A program made the translations under genes and the position numbers. Shown here piece by piece: positions 45,600-55,951 of a DNA stretch of 64,000 nt. This stretch comes from Avena insularis. Taxonomy: Eukaryota > Streptophyta > Magnoliopsida > Poales > Poaceae. The notes under the pieces were generated by a model. That model did no database searches, was not told the DNA's origin, and saw only the letters and a list, made by a program, of their open reading frames with translations. The stretch covers positions 186,001 to 250,000 of the forward strand of contig JAJUPC010000232.1 of the NCBI GenBank assembly GCA_023614405.1, in the 5' to 3' direction. Each line of letters begins with the position of its first letter. The first letter of the stretch is position 1.

Positions 45600-47625
45600 C
45601 ATGGAAATGCTTATGTGTCACGACAATTAATGATGAAAGAGATTGTGTTGGTATCACTAAAAAATAATTATAATTTCACGTCCATAAAGTATAGGGTGTA
45701 TAATTGGTTCTTGTACCTTGTGTCATGTAGAAATCAACCACTACTATTAGCTACCTATTACTCGATATTCTCGAGAGAAATAACGAAGAAGATTCTAGAA
45801 TTATTGAGAAGTGCGTTTTGAGGTTTGTGCATAGCGTTCACTATGCTAAAGACTATCAATAGAATATTCTATATGCTAGCATGGATAGAAGATCCAGCGG
45901 TTTGCAATGCTGAGATTTGCCAGGCTTGATCGATTTTTCAAAGTTCAAAGTACTGCATACATAATATAGTGTGGTAAGATTATATAATATAGGTAAAGCT
46001 CAAAAAAATATGAATATGCGAGTCTCACATGTCGGAGTACTTCTATATAGTGATAATATGACATACTGTACTTCTATAGTTTTATCACGTGCTGGAGCAC
46101 TAAGGAATGTGCAACTTATTCTATACTACTATAATGGAGCAGTTTTGAATTGGATCCATAGCACCAATCCTGACCGTTGGGCTCTTAGATCCAATGTTTT
46201 AGAGCAGCTAGATTTATGTTGAATAGTACCTAGAGCAAACTCCACCATGTTCTAGAACCATCATGTCACCAACCCCAAAATTTCAAAGCACAGTAGGTTG
46301 TATTCTCAATATGTGTAGATATATATTATTAATAGACTTAACTTATGCATTTTGGGGTGGTGACATGATGGTTCTAGAACATGGTGGAGTTTGCTCTAGG
46401 TCTATACTCCCTCCGTCCCAAAATATAAGGCGCCTAAGGATTGGTCGAAAGTCAAACCTTACTAACTTCGACCAAATATTTAGAAAAAATATCTACATCT
46501 ACAATATTGAAAGGACATATTAAGAAAATATACTTTATGGTGAATCTATTGATATTAATATAGTATTATAAATTTTTATATTTTCGTGTATAATAATGAT
46601 CAAACTTAAAAAATGTTGACTTTTGACTAATCCATAGGTGCCTTATATTTTGGCGGAGGGAGTACTATTCAACACGAATGCAGTTGCTCTGAACCACTGG
46701 ATCTAACGGTCCAACAGTCATTATTGGTGCTATGGATCCAATTCAAAACTGCTCCACTATAGTAGTAAAGAGAATACAGCCTATTGTGCTATGAAATTTT
46801 GGGGATGGTGACATGATGGTTCTAGAACATGCATAGTGGAGTTTGCTCTAGGTACTATTCAAAACAAATCCAGCTTCTCTGGACCATTTGATCTAACAGC
46901 CCAACGGTCAGGATTGGTGCTATGGATCCAGTTCAAAACTGCTCCACTATAGTAATAGAGATATCTTATCTTACCACTATATAGTGTACGAATAACTTTG
47001 AATATTGACCGTTGGATCAAGACTCGTGAATCCCATCATTTCCAGCCGTTGGATCTTCTTTTCCATTATAGCATCTAGAAGATTCTATTAATAGTCTTCA
47101 GCATAATGAATGCTATGCACAAACCTCAAAACACACTGCTCCATCATACTAGAATCTTCTCCCTCGTAGCTAATAATCGTTGACTTCTACATGATCTTAT
47201 CTTATCTTACAACTATATAGTGTACGGATAACTTTGAATGTTGACCGTTGGATTAAGATTCGCGAATCCCAGCATTTCTAGACATTGGATCTTCTTTTCC
47301 ATTCTAGCATCTAGAAGATTCTATTTATAGTCTTCGACATAATGAATGCTATGCATAAACCTCATAACACACTTCTCCATCATACTAGAATATTCTCCCT
47401 TGTTTCTCTAGACCATGTTATCAAAAATTTCATGTGTTAGGTAGCTAATAATCTTTGACTTCTACATGATGATACAAAGTACAAGGACCAAATATACACC
47501 CATACTTTATAGATGTTGATCAAATTTATAATTTTTTGTGCTTGACAAATTATAATTTTATATAGTGATGATATATCATACGTCTACTATTTGAGTCTCA
47601 CGTGCAAGGCACATGCAACTTACTA
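45600..47625. mobile_element. Inverted-repeat (foldback-like) element 1
   Basis: The left arm (about 45610-45990) is the inverse of sequence at 46966-47180 and 47205-47625 (CACTATATAGTGTACG..GACCGTTGGATCAAGACTCGTGAATCCCA..CTAGAAGATTCTATT..). Between the arms, a ~170 bp unit (ATGGAGCAGTTTTGAATTGGATCC..CTCCACCATGTTCTAGAACC) appears at 46127-46310 and inverted at 46345-46404 plus 46665-46770. The right end is CATGCAACTTACTAGTA. The right arm is duplicated in tandem. No protein is encoded. The left terminus is weak and the class is unknown. Confidence 0.55.
46407..46662. mobile_element. Stowaway (Tc1/Mariner) MITE
   Basis: CTCCCTCCGTCCCAAAATATAAGG at the left and the mirrored CCTTATATTTTGGCGGAGGGAG at the right, with TA on each side (46405-46406, 46663-46664). 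256 bp. It sits inside foldback element 1; the paralogous site near 46850 (CTCTAGGTACTATTCAA) is empty. Confidence 0.9.
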
Positions 47626-48069
47626 GTACTACCGTATACTAGAGTACATACTCCAAGAATTTACCAGACTCGATGCTCGAGCTGCCAGCTGCTCACCACC
47701 TCTATTTTGAGAGTGTATAGTACTCCTACTATCCGATTAGACAACGGCCAGCTGAAATTATGGCCGCTATAAGTACCGATATGACATTTCTCTTGTCAGT
47801 TAATGCCCCGAACAACCACCAACTGCAAAAAAAACTCACGCGCCACCAAGCAGTCGCTCTGCATACTCCTTGGAGCATCTAAAAAAGTACTCCTTGGAGA
47901 AATGCTTGGTTTAATAAAAAACACCGAAAAAGAGGTACCCTAGCGGTGGAAGTAAAACTGAGTAGCACCGCTAGTAATACTACTAGTACTATACTATTCC
48001 TTCACAAAAAGCAGTTCAACTTCTCCTTCATTCTACTCTCCGGCAAAATTTCTTTCTTCCACCAAAGGC
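47626..48069 (+). promoter_or_regulatory. Upstream region of the GC-rich gene
   Basis: A non-coding stretch ending in a CT-rich leader (TTCAACTTCTCCTTCATTCTACTCTCC) directly before the ATG. No certain TATA box. That it acts as promoter is inference from position. Confidence 0.3.
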
Positions 48070-48936
48070 ATGTTACCCTCACAAATACTTGAAAGAATCC
48101 CGGTGGATTGGCTGCGTCGTCCTCGGAGATCTGCATCGGCTCGAGGCCAGGCCCCGGAACAGTTCATCTGGTGGGAACATGCAGCCGTTGGAGCCGCCTC
48201 TGTAGAGCGCCTGGTCACCCGCGGTAAACATGTGTTGGCCCTGCCGGCTGACGACGCGATTTTGGGCCCCCTCGAGGATACCGATCCTGCACTGGCCGCG
48301 TCACGGAGGCGTCAACACGGCAGGCAAACAAAAGTGGGCCTCTACAACAAAGCGTCGGTCCTGGTGTGCCTCCCTTTCGACTGTGACGGAGCTGCGTCCG
48401 GGCAGGCGCTCTGGATGGACATCAACCATGGCCAAGTTAAGCCCGTGCGAGACAACGGTCAATCCTTCCGCCCAGAAGCTATAGCTAGTGATAATGCGAC
48501 CGGGGCAGACAACTCGGGTGGGCACCAGGTTGCAGTGGACATGGCCGACGCCGTCTTGGGTCCCCTCGAGCCTATCGATCCTATGCTGGCCCTTGCTTAC
48601 GCTCAGGACATGCTCGAGTTTGAGCTCGTGCTCGAGGAACCTGCGGCCAGCGAGCATCCGACCGGGGCAGACAACTCGGGTGGGCGCCAGGTTGCCATGG
48701 CCGTGGCAGACGATGCCATCCTGGGTCCCCTCAAGCCTATCGATCCTATGCTGGCCCTTGCTTACCATTAGGACATGCTCGAGTTCGAGATCGAGCATGA
48801 GGAACCTGCGGCCGACGAAGGTGTGGCTGGGGGAATCGACTCGGTAGGGGGTCAGTGTGCTCCTCTACTCGTTCCGAGCAATCTTGTTCCTTCGACCAAG
48901 ATCAACATGCACGAGCGCGTTGTGTTTCGTGTGTGA
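48070..48936 (+). pseudogene. Unrecognised GC-rich gene with 54-codon tandem repeats
   Basis: No family recognised. The frame opens MLPSQILERIPVDWLRRPRR and runs to a TGA at 48934-48936, with one internal TAG at 48769-48771. The second half is a tandem repeat of 162 bp (54 codons; GADNSGG.., DPMLALAY, DMLEFE, EEPAA) starting at 48499 and 48661, with degraded copies before (near 48250) and after (near 48823). At the TAG, the previous repeat has CAG, so the stop is a C-to-T change. GC content and codon use differ sharply from the AT-rich flanks, and the gene stands between inverted-repeat elements 1 and 2. It may be a captured host fragment. A CT-rich leader precedes the ATG. Confidence 0.5.
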
Positions 48937-49566
48937 AGCAAACAGTAGTAGCAAGAGTATGGCTCGGCTTCTCGGTTGAAATTGAGCCGGACCCGACTGC
49001 CTTTCCAAGCTAAATTTTAGGGGCCTTTGTGCCAATTGTATGGGCTTGGATGTAATTTTCTATTTTTTGATGTAACCTTTAATTCCACCGACCGTGTTGA
49101 TTGAAGCATGATGCACTTTCGGGTGAAACTATCTACAAAATTAAGCTTGAAAAATATAACATGTAATTTATCCAACCAATTCGTGTAGTACTATACTAAA
49201 CTAGTAAGTTGCACGTGCCCTGCACGTGAGACTCAGATAATAGACGTCTGACATATAATCACTATATAAAATTATAATAGGTAAATTAGAAAAATATAAA
49301 TTTGATCAACATCTATAATGTATGGATGTATATTTGGTTCTTGTACTTTGTATATCATGTAGAGTGAACGATTATTAGCTATCTAAAACTTCAAAATTTG
49401 GTAACATGGTCTCGAGAAATGAGGGAGAAGATTCTATAATGATGGAGAAGTGTTTTGAGGTTCCCATGTTTCCGGACATAGCGAACCATCCATGTTTTAC
49501 TTGCGATTCCTAGGTTCTTTGAGTTTTCAAGGTTCGTAGATAAACTTACCCACTTAAATTACACTA

Positions 49567-49693
49567 CTGTCTCCGATTCAAATTAATGTTCTCAGATTTG
49601 TCTAGATTCGGGGATATGTATCTAGCACAGAAACATGACTAGATACATTTGAATCTAGATGAATCTATGAACATTAATATGGATCAGAGGGAG
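49567..49693. mobile_element. Degenerate Stowaway MITE
   Basis: CTGTCTCCGATTCAAATTAATG mirrors CATTAATATGGATCAGAGGGAG, with the internal TCTAGATTCG/ACATTTGAATCTAGA palindrome of short Stowaways. 127 bp. TA flanks the left side; the right target is mutated to TC. Confidence 0.7.
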
Positions 49694-50032
49694 TCCGTCG
49701 AAATTATGTCAAATTATTTTGAACCACATGTGAGCTGCCAATTGCTCTTTAAATTCCATAAAGATCTTTTGAAGTTGCCCACCAGACAGCCAATATATGG
49801 AGAACGCAACCGAGAGTTTTCAAAGATTCAACTTGTTTCTAGACTTTGCATGTCGACAAAGTTGACCCTGCTTTGAAAAAGAGATAGAAATAGGCCAAAT
49901 AAATAGGGGGACTCATGCATGGCGTCCTTTTTCTTGTATTACCTGCCATGAAAAATAATAAACATGATTTTTTCACAACTTCTGAAAAAAGCCACTTCAC
50001 AAAAATGGTCTACCATGTATAAGTATGAACAG

Positions 50033-50765
50033 GTTTCAGGACGAGCGACCAATCAAGGTCACAGGCATATTCATGTCTATGGGAATTTTGTAGTAGTACT
50101 ACAAGAAAGTAGATGTGCGCATCTTGGCGTTGGTAAACAACTTTGCCAATGGGAGTTTCCAAATATTAGGAAAAGTATCAACTCCAATTTGCTAAGCGAT
50201 GGAAATATTTTTTCTGTAAACCAAAATACTCCACTTCTGTACTAGTACTACTCGAAAAGGGAGGCGGATCCTTCCAAAAAAATAAGGCAGCACGAGAGCA
50301 GTGGGAGGAGGAGTCGGAAGGCGGTGCGATGTCAGATCAAAGCTATGATGGGCTATTGACACGAGGTACACTCCACTAGTAGTAAATATATGTCCTACTA
50401 GTAGTAATATGCACACAAAACAAGTTGTGTTTTCTCTCTATGGCTCTCACCATCCATCCTCCATCGATCTCTTCTCTGCAGCCACGGGTGCACAGTCCGG
50501 CTTGTCTCTTCCTCGTCGACAGCGTGGCGCTGCGCACATGTGCCTTGGTACGGCACACCGATCTACTTCCAGCAACCATTGTTTTCCAAAATTCAAGCCA
50601 TCTACTAGATTAATAATCATCTTGTTTTTTGATGAATAAGTGTCAGGACGAGCAACCAAGCAAGGTCATGGACATATCCACATCATAGTTTATGGTAAAT
50701 TTCCCATATTTGGTAGTACTACAAGAAAGTGATTGTGCATATCTTGCCATTGGTAAACAATATAT
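50033..50765. repeat. Pair of ~120 bp direct repeats
   Basis: The block CAGGACGAGC(G/A)ACCAA..AAGGTCA..ATATTCATG..GTAGTACTACAAGAAAGT..TTGG(T)AAACAA occurs at about 50037-50150 and 50643-50763 in the same orientation. The sequence between them is non-coding; its short open frames have no recognisable content. Confidence 0.6.
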
Positions 50766-52627
50766 GGACAACTTTGAATATTGAACATTGGATCAAGACT
50801 CACGAATCGCAATATTTCCAGCCATTTTCGATATCTAATAATCGCTGACTTCTACATGATATAAAAAGTACAAGAACCAAATATATACACCCATACTTTA
50901 TAGATGTTGATCAAATTTATATATTTTTGCTTTACCTATTATAATCTTATCTTACCACTATATAGTGTACGAATAACTTTGAATATTGACCGTTGGATCA
51001 AGACTCGTGAATCCCAACATCTCTAGCCGTTGGATCTTATTTTCCATTCTAGCATCTAAAGATTCTATTTTTTTTAACGGTCTAGAAGATTCTATTGATA
51101 GTCTTCATCAAAATGAATGATATGCACAAAACTCAAAACACACTTCTCCATCATTTTAGAATATTCTCCCTTTTTCTCTAGACAATGTTACCAAAAGTTT
51201 CATGTTTTAGATCTCCACTACTATAATGGAGTGGTTTTGAATTGGATCCTTAGCACAAATCCAGACCGTTGGGCTGTTAGATCCAATGGTTCAAAGCAGC
51301 TGGATTCCTGTTGAATAGTACCTAGAGCAAACTCCACCATGTTCTAGAACCATCGTGTCACCACCCCCAAAATTTCATAGCACAGTAGGTTGTATTCTAA
51401 ATATGTGTATATAATTATTATTAATAGACTTAATTTATACATTTTTCTCTAATGTATGAAATGTGATTTAACAAAAATTAAGTTGTTTTTAACCAATAGT
51501 CTTGTTGGAGAAAAAATACATATACATTAAGTCTATTAATAATAACTATATCTACACATATTGAGAATACAACCTAATGTGCTATGAAATTTTAGGGGTG
51601 GTGACATGATGGTTCTAGAACATTATGGTGGAGTTTGCTCTAGGTACGTACTATTCAATACAAATCTAGCTGTTCTGAACCATTGGATCTAAGAGCCCAA
51701 CAATCAGGATTGGTTCTATGGATCCAATTCAAAACTGCTCCATCATAGTAGTAGAGAGAATACAGCATATTGTGCTATGAAATTTTGGGGTGGTGACATG
51801 ATGGTTCTACAACATGCATGGTGGAGTTTGCTCTAGGTGCTATTCAATATGAATTCAGCTTCTCTAAACCATTGGATCAAATAGCCCAATGGTCAGGATT
51901 AGTGCTATGGATCCAATTCAAAACTGCTCCATTATAGTAGTAGAGATATAACCACTATATAGTGTATGCATAACTTTGAATGCTGACCATTGGATCAAGA
52001 CTCGTGAATCCTAATATTTCCAACCATTAGATCTTCTTTTCCATTCTAGCATCTAGAAGATTCTATACATAGTCTTCAACATAATGAATGCTATGCGCAA
52101 ACCTCAAAACATACTTCTCCATCATACTAGAATCTTCTCCCTAGTACGGAATAGCTAATAATAGTTGACTTCTACATGATCTTATCTTATCTTACCACTA
52201 TATAGTGTACGAATAACTTTGAATGTTGACCGTTGGATCAAGACTCGCGAATCCCAGCGTTTCTAGCCGTTGGATCTTATTTTCATTTCTAGCTTCTAGA
52301 AGATTCTATTGATAGTCTTCGGCATAATTTATGCTATGCACTAACCTCAAAACACACTTATCCATCATACTAGAAGCTTCTCCCTTGTTTCTCTAGACCA
52401 TGTTATCAAAAATTTCATGTGTTAGGTAGCGGAATAATATTTGACTTCTACATGATGATACAAAGTACAAGGACCAAATATACACCCATACTTTATAGAT
52501 GTTGATGAAATTTATATTTTTTTGTGCTTCACCAATTATAATTGTATATAGTGATGATGATATGTCATATGTCTACTATCCAAGTCTCACATGCAACTTA
52601 CTAGTAGCTAATAATCTTTGACTTCTA

Positions 52628-52965
52628 CATGATCTTACCACTATATAGTGTACAAACAACTTTGAATATTGATCGTTGGATCAAGACTCGCGACACAATA
52701 TTTTTGGATGTTGGATCTTCTTTTCCATTCTAGCATCTTGAATTCTATTGATAGTCTTCATTATAAACCACTATATAGTGTACAAATAACTTTGAATGTT
52801 GACCGTTGGATCAAGACTCACGAATCCCAGCTTTTCTAGACATCTTTTCCATTGTACACTATGTAGAATCTTCTAGATGCTAGAATGGAAAATAAGATCC
52901 AATGTCTAGAAATGATGGGATTCGCGAATCTTGATCCAACGGTCAAGATTCAAAGTTATCCGCCA
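52628..52965. repeat. Further foldback arm copies
   Basis: Three truncated copies of the arm, at about 52628-52770 and 52765-52860 on the plus strand and 52850-52965 inverted, stand between element 2 and the MULE fragment. Confidence 0.6.
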
Positions 52966-52984
52966 GTTGTGCAACACCTGCACA

Positions 52985-53810
52985 AGATAAGCCGAAGACT
53001 TGCTCATATTAAGGTTCTCACGTTAACCAGTAGAAGCTATGAGGTGGTCGATATGTCCAAGAGTGGAAAAAGGGATGTTGTGAACATCTAACTGCGAGAA
53101 TGCACCTTCTTAGAGTGGCAGCATACCGGGAAACCTTGCAACCACGCCTTGGCCTTCTTGGTGAAGAAAAGAACTCTACCACATTTGGATCAGTATTTTT
53201 CAGACTACTACTCTATGGAAAGTTTAGAGTTGCGTACACTGGATCCGTCGAGCCATGTACAGAACCATCTCAGTGGCCTCCAGTCCAACTGACTTTCGAG
53301 CTTTGCCAGCCAGTTACAAAAAGGGGCAGAGGAATACCTCAGGTGAATAGGTTTAAGAATTTTCTCGAGAAGAAGGGTTCGGCTTTCTGTGCTACCAAGA
53401 AGGGCAAAAACAGATGCAAGACCTGCCATCTTATAGGCCATAGAGCAGCAGGCTGTCCCCTTAATGCCCCCAAACCTAGGTATGAGATGGTACATTCACA
53501 AAAAAAAATTATAGTCTATAGATATAAGGTAGTAATCCATGTAATATTTCTTTACAGGAAGCGCAAGGTAAAAAACAAGACAGCCGACTCAGTGTGTTTG
53601 CTGCGGGAAGAAAACCAAAATGAGTGGAGTGATGATGCTGGACAAGATTCTGGTGCTGATTGGCCTGACTTCCCTCGACCAGGAGATGCAGGGTATGTGA
53701 AGGTAAGAAAATTGGCACCCAGGAAGAGGAAGAAGGCTGGAGATGAAGAAGCTAGTGGACGTGAAGGCAAGAGGAAGAAAGTTGGCACCCAAACAGAGAA
53801 AGAAGGCTAG
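52985..53810 (+). pseudogene. MULE-type transposase C-terminus (SWIM finger and zinc knuckle)
   Basis: The first frame holds a TAA (53089-53091) and then LRECTFLEWQHTGKPCNHALAF, the SWIM zinc finger of Mutator-like transposases, in which the second Cys is Phe. After a TGA near 53286 the reading changes frame to QWPPVQLTFELCQPVTKRGRG, NRFKNFLEKKG and the knuckle CKTCHLIGHRAAGC (C-x2-C-x4-H-x4-C), ending in a basic tail (53808-53810). SWIM then knuckle is the normal order. The catalytic DDE part is missing; upstream are arm repeats. A FAR1-related host origin is less likely but possible. Confidence 0.7.
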
Positions 53811-54188
53811 CAGTGTAGAATCCTAATGATGTACTAAACTTGAACATATATGTAGTTCGGTTAAACTCTGGAGCTGTGTGCGCGGAACTTGTCGGGCGAA
53901 ACAATCTGCCTCCCGTACTTAGAGTAAAATGTATCGTGACTTGAGGACTGGATACGGCCGAGGCCACTAGTTGAATCCGGAATTGTGACTATGCCACTAC
54001 TATATGAACAATCGCGATAGCTAAGCAGTTAAGGGGACTCCAAAATCGATGGGTGTTAGTGGCACATACATGAATTATTTATAGGCGCTTAATAAATCCC
54101 TGCTATTGGCATTACATTTATGATAAGGTTCTGAGTTGAAAAACAAGTTCTAAGCTAGCTGCTACACTCCACAAAGAAGGAACATATT
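53811..54188. other. Spacer without recognised features
   Basis: It probably includes the 3' ends of the convergent MULE fragment and GRF gene. Nothing else is recognised. Confidence 0.4.
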
Positions 54189-54773
54189 TCAGCTGCTAGA
54201 CAATGACATGGCAACATAAACTGCAAAGGCAACAGATAATGCCCAGATAATGAGGAAATTGTTTCCACTATCTGGCCTAATCTTGAGCCCGTCTGTCCCA
54301 CCACCTCCCTGCCCCTGCCTCCCCTGCATCTGGCGAATCTCCCGGATCTCTCGCTCCAACACACGGATCTCCTATTTCTTGTCCAACACAACATCATGCA
54401 GATTCTGAACAAGCTCTCTGTGAAAACCTGTTAGTGGCTTTTCGATCCACACAAACTTGTCACAGCCAGTTCCCCTCCCTTCCTACGAAGTAGATCGAAG
54501 GAAACAAAAAAAGAATTACATTACGCTTTCCGGATCTGGGTTACCATTGTACCTACAGTAGGAACTTACCGGTCTAATGCTACAGTTGCTGAATTTTCCT
54601 GCAGTATTTTCGTCGGTCCATGAAATCCATCTCGGCATATTCTCACTGCACAAACACAACATATCGGGGTAGTAATCATAGGGCACCCTCCGGTACCTAA
54701 TGGGGGCACCCGCCAGACGGTGTTGAGCCGACCCATATTCCGCCCGAGACGAACTGCATGAGCTGCGAGCCAT
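54189..54773 (-). pseudogene. GRF-type zinc-finger protein with C-terminal membrane segment, one premature stop
   Basis: Two exons on the minus strand. Exon 1 runs 54773 to 54570 (68 codons, MARSSCSSSRAEYG), with donor GTAAGT at 54569. Exon 2 runs 54482 to 54189 after a ..TTCGTAG acceptor. Joined in phase, they give about 165 residues. The GRF finger pattern is LCLC..WISWTDENTAGKFSNC..GCDKFVWIEK, which binds single-stranded nucleic acid in better-known proteins. A coiled-coil-like charged stretch (REIREIRQMQGRQ) and a membrane helix (NNFLIIWALSVAFAVYVAM) follow. A TAG at 54372-54374 falls after DKK, just after the finger, so only a shortened product is possible. Plants have many such short GRF proteins, often near Mutator-like elements. 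Confidence 0.75.
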
Positions 54774-55070
54774 GAGCGAGGGGAGCGAGGGCAGAGGAAA
54801 GAGGAGCCTTTGGATGTTAGTGTAGAGGCGCGGTGATTTATCCCTACTTAATAACTCGGGCAGAATCCTACCGTCCACATTCGGCTGACAGGTGGGGGAC
54901 CTAGCGTGCGGACTTGTCAACGAAACCTCGCGCCTTCGTGGTTCAAAGGCCCTCTCACGCGCATTGGACAAAATTTTGTGGCACCTTGCTCGCGTACATA
55001 TCATTGGGAGGCCTTGCTCGGGAACCAGACATGCCTAGCCCACACTCTTACTCCCTCCTAGGAACTGGTC
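54774..55070. promoter_or_regulatory. Shared upstream region of two divergent genes
   Basis: Under 300 bp separates the GRF gene start (minus) from the next ORF start (plus). It is GC-rich and CT-rich near the GRF start. Bidirectional promoter activity is inference from the arrangement. Confidence 0.35.
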
Positions 55071-55478
55071 ATGGCTCGCGCTGGCAGATCTATCCGCTCC
55101 ATCGCTTTCGGTAGGGCTCGCCGCGGCGGATCAACCCCAAGATCCTACCGTCGCAGTATCAAATGGCCATGGTTTCTTGAGCGGGGCGACGATGCTATGT
55201 CTCCGAGAACGACCCCTCCTACCTGTAGAAGCATTGATGCGGCGTCGAGCTCGAGCAGGAGCCGCCAGGCGCGACGAGGCTCGGTCCATGCCAACCCCGT
55301 CATCTTTTTCATTGTTGATTCCGATGTGGAGGACGACAGGAATGAAGCTGTGCAGAACGCCATTGTTGCCTCTTTGGAGAAGGGAAAGCCACGGGCGGGA
55401 GTGGATGTCGCTGGGAAGGGCACGGCGGTGTCACCAATCGAGGTGGACTCCGACGACAGCGATGTGATGTGGGTTTAG
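55071..55478 (+). CDS. Short Arg/Ser-rich protein with two SIM-like acidic motifs
   Basis: An uninterrupted frame of 135 codons, unrecognised as a family. The N-terminal 60 residues are strongly basic (RSIRSIAFGRARRGG, SYRRSIKWPW), then Ser/Arg-rich. From about residue 76 come VIFFIVDSDVEDD and, at the very end, SPIEVDSDDSDVMWV: two hydrophobic cores followed by acids and serines, the layout of SUMO-interacting motifs. It is divergent from the GRF gene. GC content is higher than in the surroundings. It is the only sizeable frame in this island without a stop, but its length allows chance, so I cannot prove it is expressed. Confidence 0.45.
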   Translation: MARAGRSIRSIAFGRARRGGSTPRSYRRSIKWPWFLERGDDAMSPRTTPPTCRSIDAASSSSRSRQARRGSVHANPVIFFIVDSDVEDDRNEAVQNAIVASLEKGKPRAGVDVAGKGTAVSPIEVDSDDSDVMWV

Positions 55479-55951
55479 ATGTTGTTTAGGATGGTTGCAA
55501 TTTTGGTTGTGTTTAGTGCGAGTACAATTATTGTAATGGGTTTGTCGAGTTATATTGAGAAATATGTGCAATAGCAGCGTGTAAGTGCTTCCACTTTAGA
55601 AATTGTGTCTGTGCCATTTGCATGTTGCATTATCAACGTAGATTACATGTAAACAATCAAACGAAAATCAGATTGCAACCATCAGATGGGAGTGGCAGGA
55701 TGGAAGAGGAGTGGGGACAGTGGCTTCGAGGGGAAGGAAGAGAAGTAAGGGGGCGTGACACTGGCAGGTGGGCCCGCGGAAGACGTGACACTAACATGCA
55801 GGAGTGGGAGCACGCGGTATTACCAGTCTGTCCAGAGGAAGCGGACTTTGCAACGTGACAACAGCAAGCTGATTAGACCAATAACTCGTCGAATTATTAA
55901 GGAGTACTAAACAAAACTACAACTGGAGTACATTCGCACAACACGTATGCT
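55479..55951. other. Spacer without recognised features
   Basis: Presumed 3' untranslated sequence of the preceding ORF, then a purine-rich GGGGAAGGAAGAGAAG stretch (55730-55745). No gene recognised. Confidence 0.4.

Larger units (their letters stand above)
49198..52603. mobile_element. Inverted-repeat (foldback-like) element 2
   Basis: The left end ACTAGTAAGTTGCACGTGCC is mirrored by the right end TCTCACATGCAACTTACTAGT. The left arm (49198-49465) matches inverted sequence at 52440-52603 and in the right-hand copies. Inside are arm-type copies (50938-51215, 51947-52200, 52190-52603) and the 170 bp unit at 51220-51400 and inverted at 51590-51760, plus a Stowaway MITE (49567-49693). Same plan as element 1, so the two are one family. 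No transposase was seen. Confidence 0.55.

Noticed and set aside
48301..48847. Alternative frames over the GC-rich gene on both strands
   Set aside because: They are repetitive only because the DNA is tandemly duplicated. The plus frame from 48070 is longest, starts after a leader-like tract and is the only one spanning the non-repeated part.
53100..53270. Start of the 236-residue frame (MHLLRVAAYRETL..) as the N-terminus of a protein
   Set aside because: In this stretch the SWIM finger is in a different frame. The first ~55 residues of the long frame are out-of-frame sequence before the true continuation.
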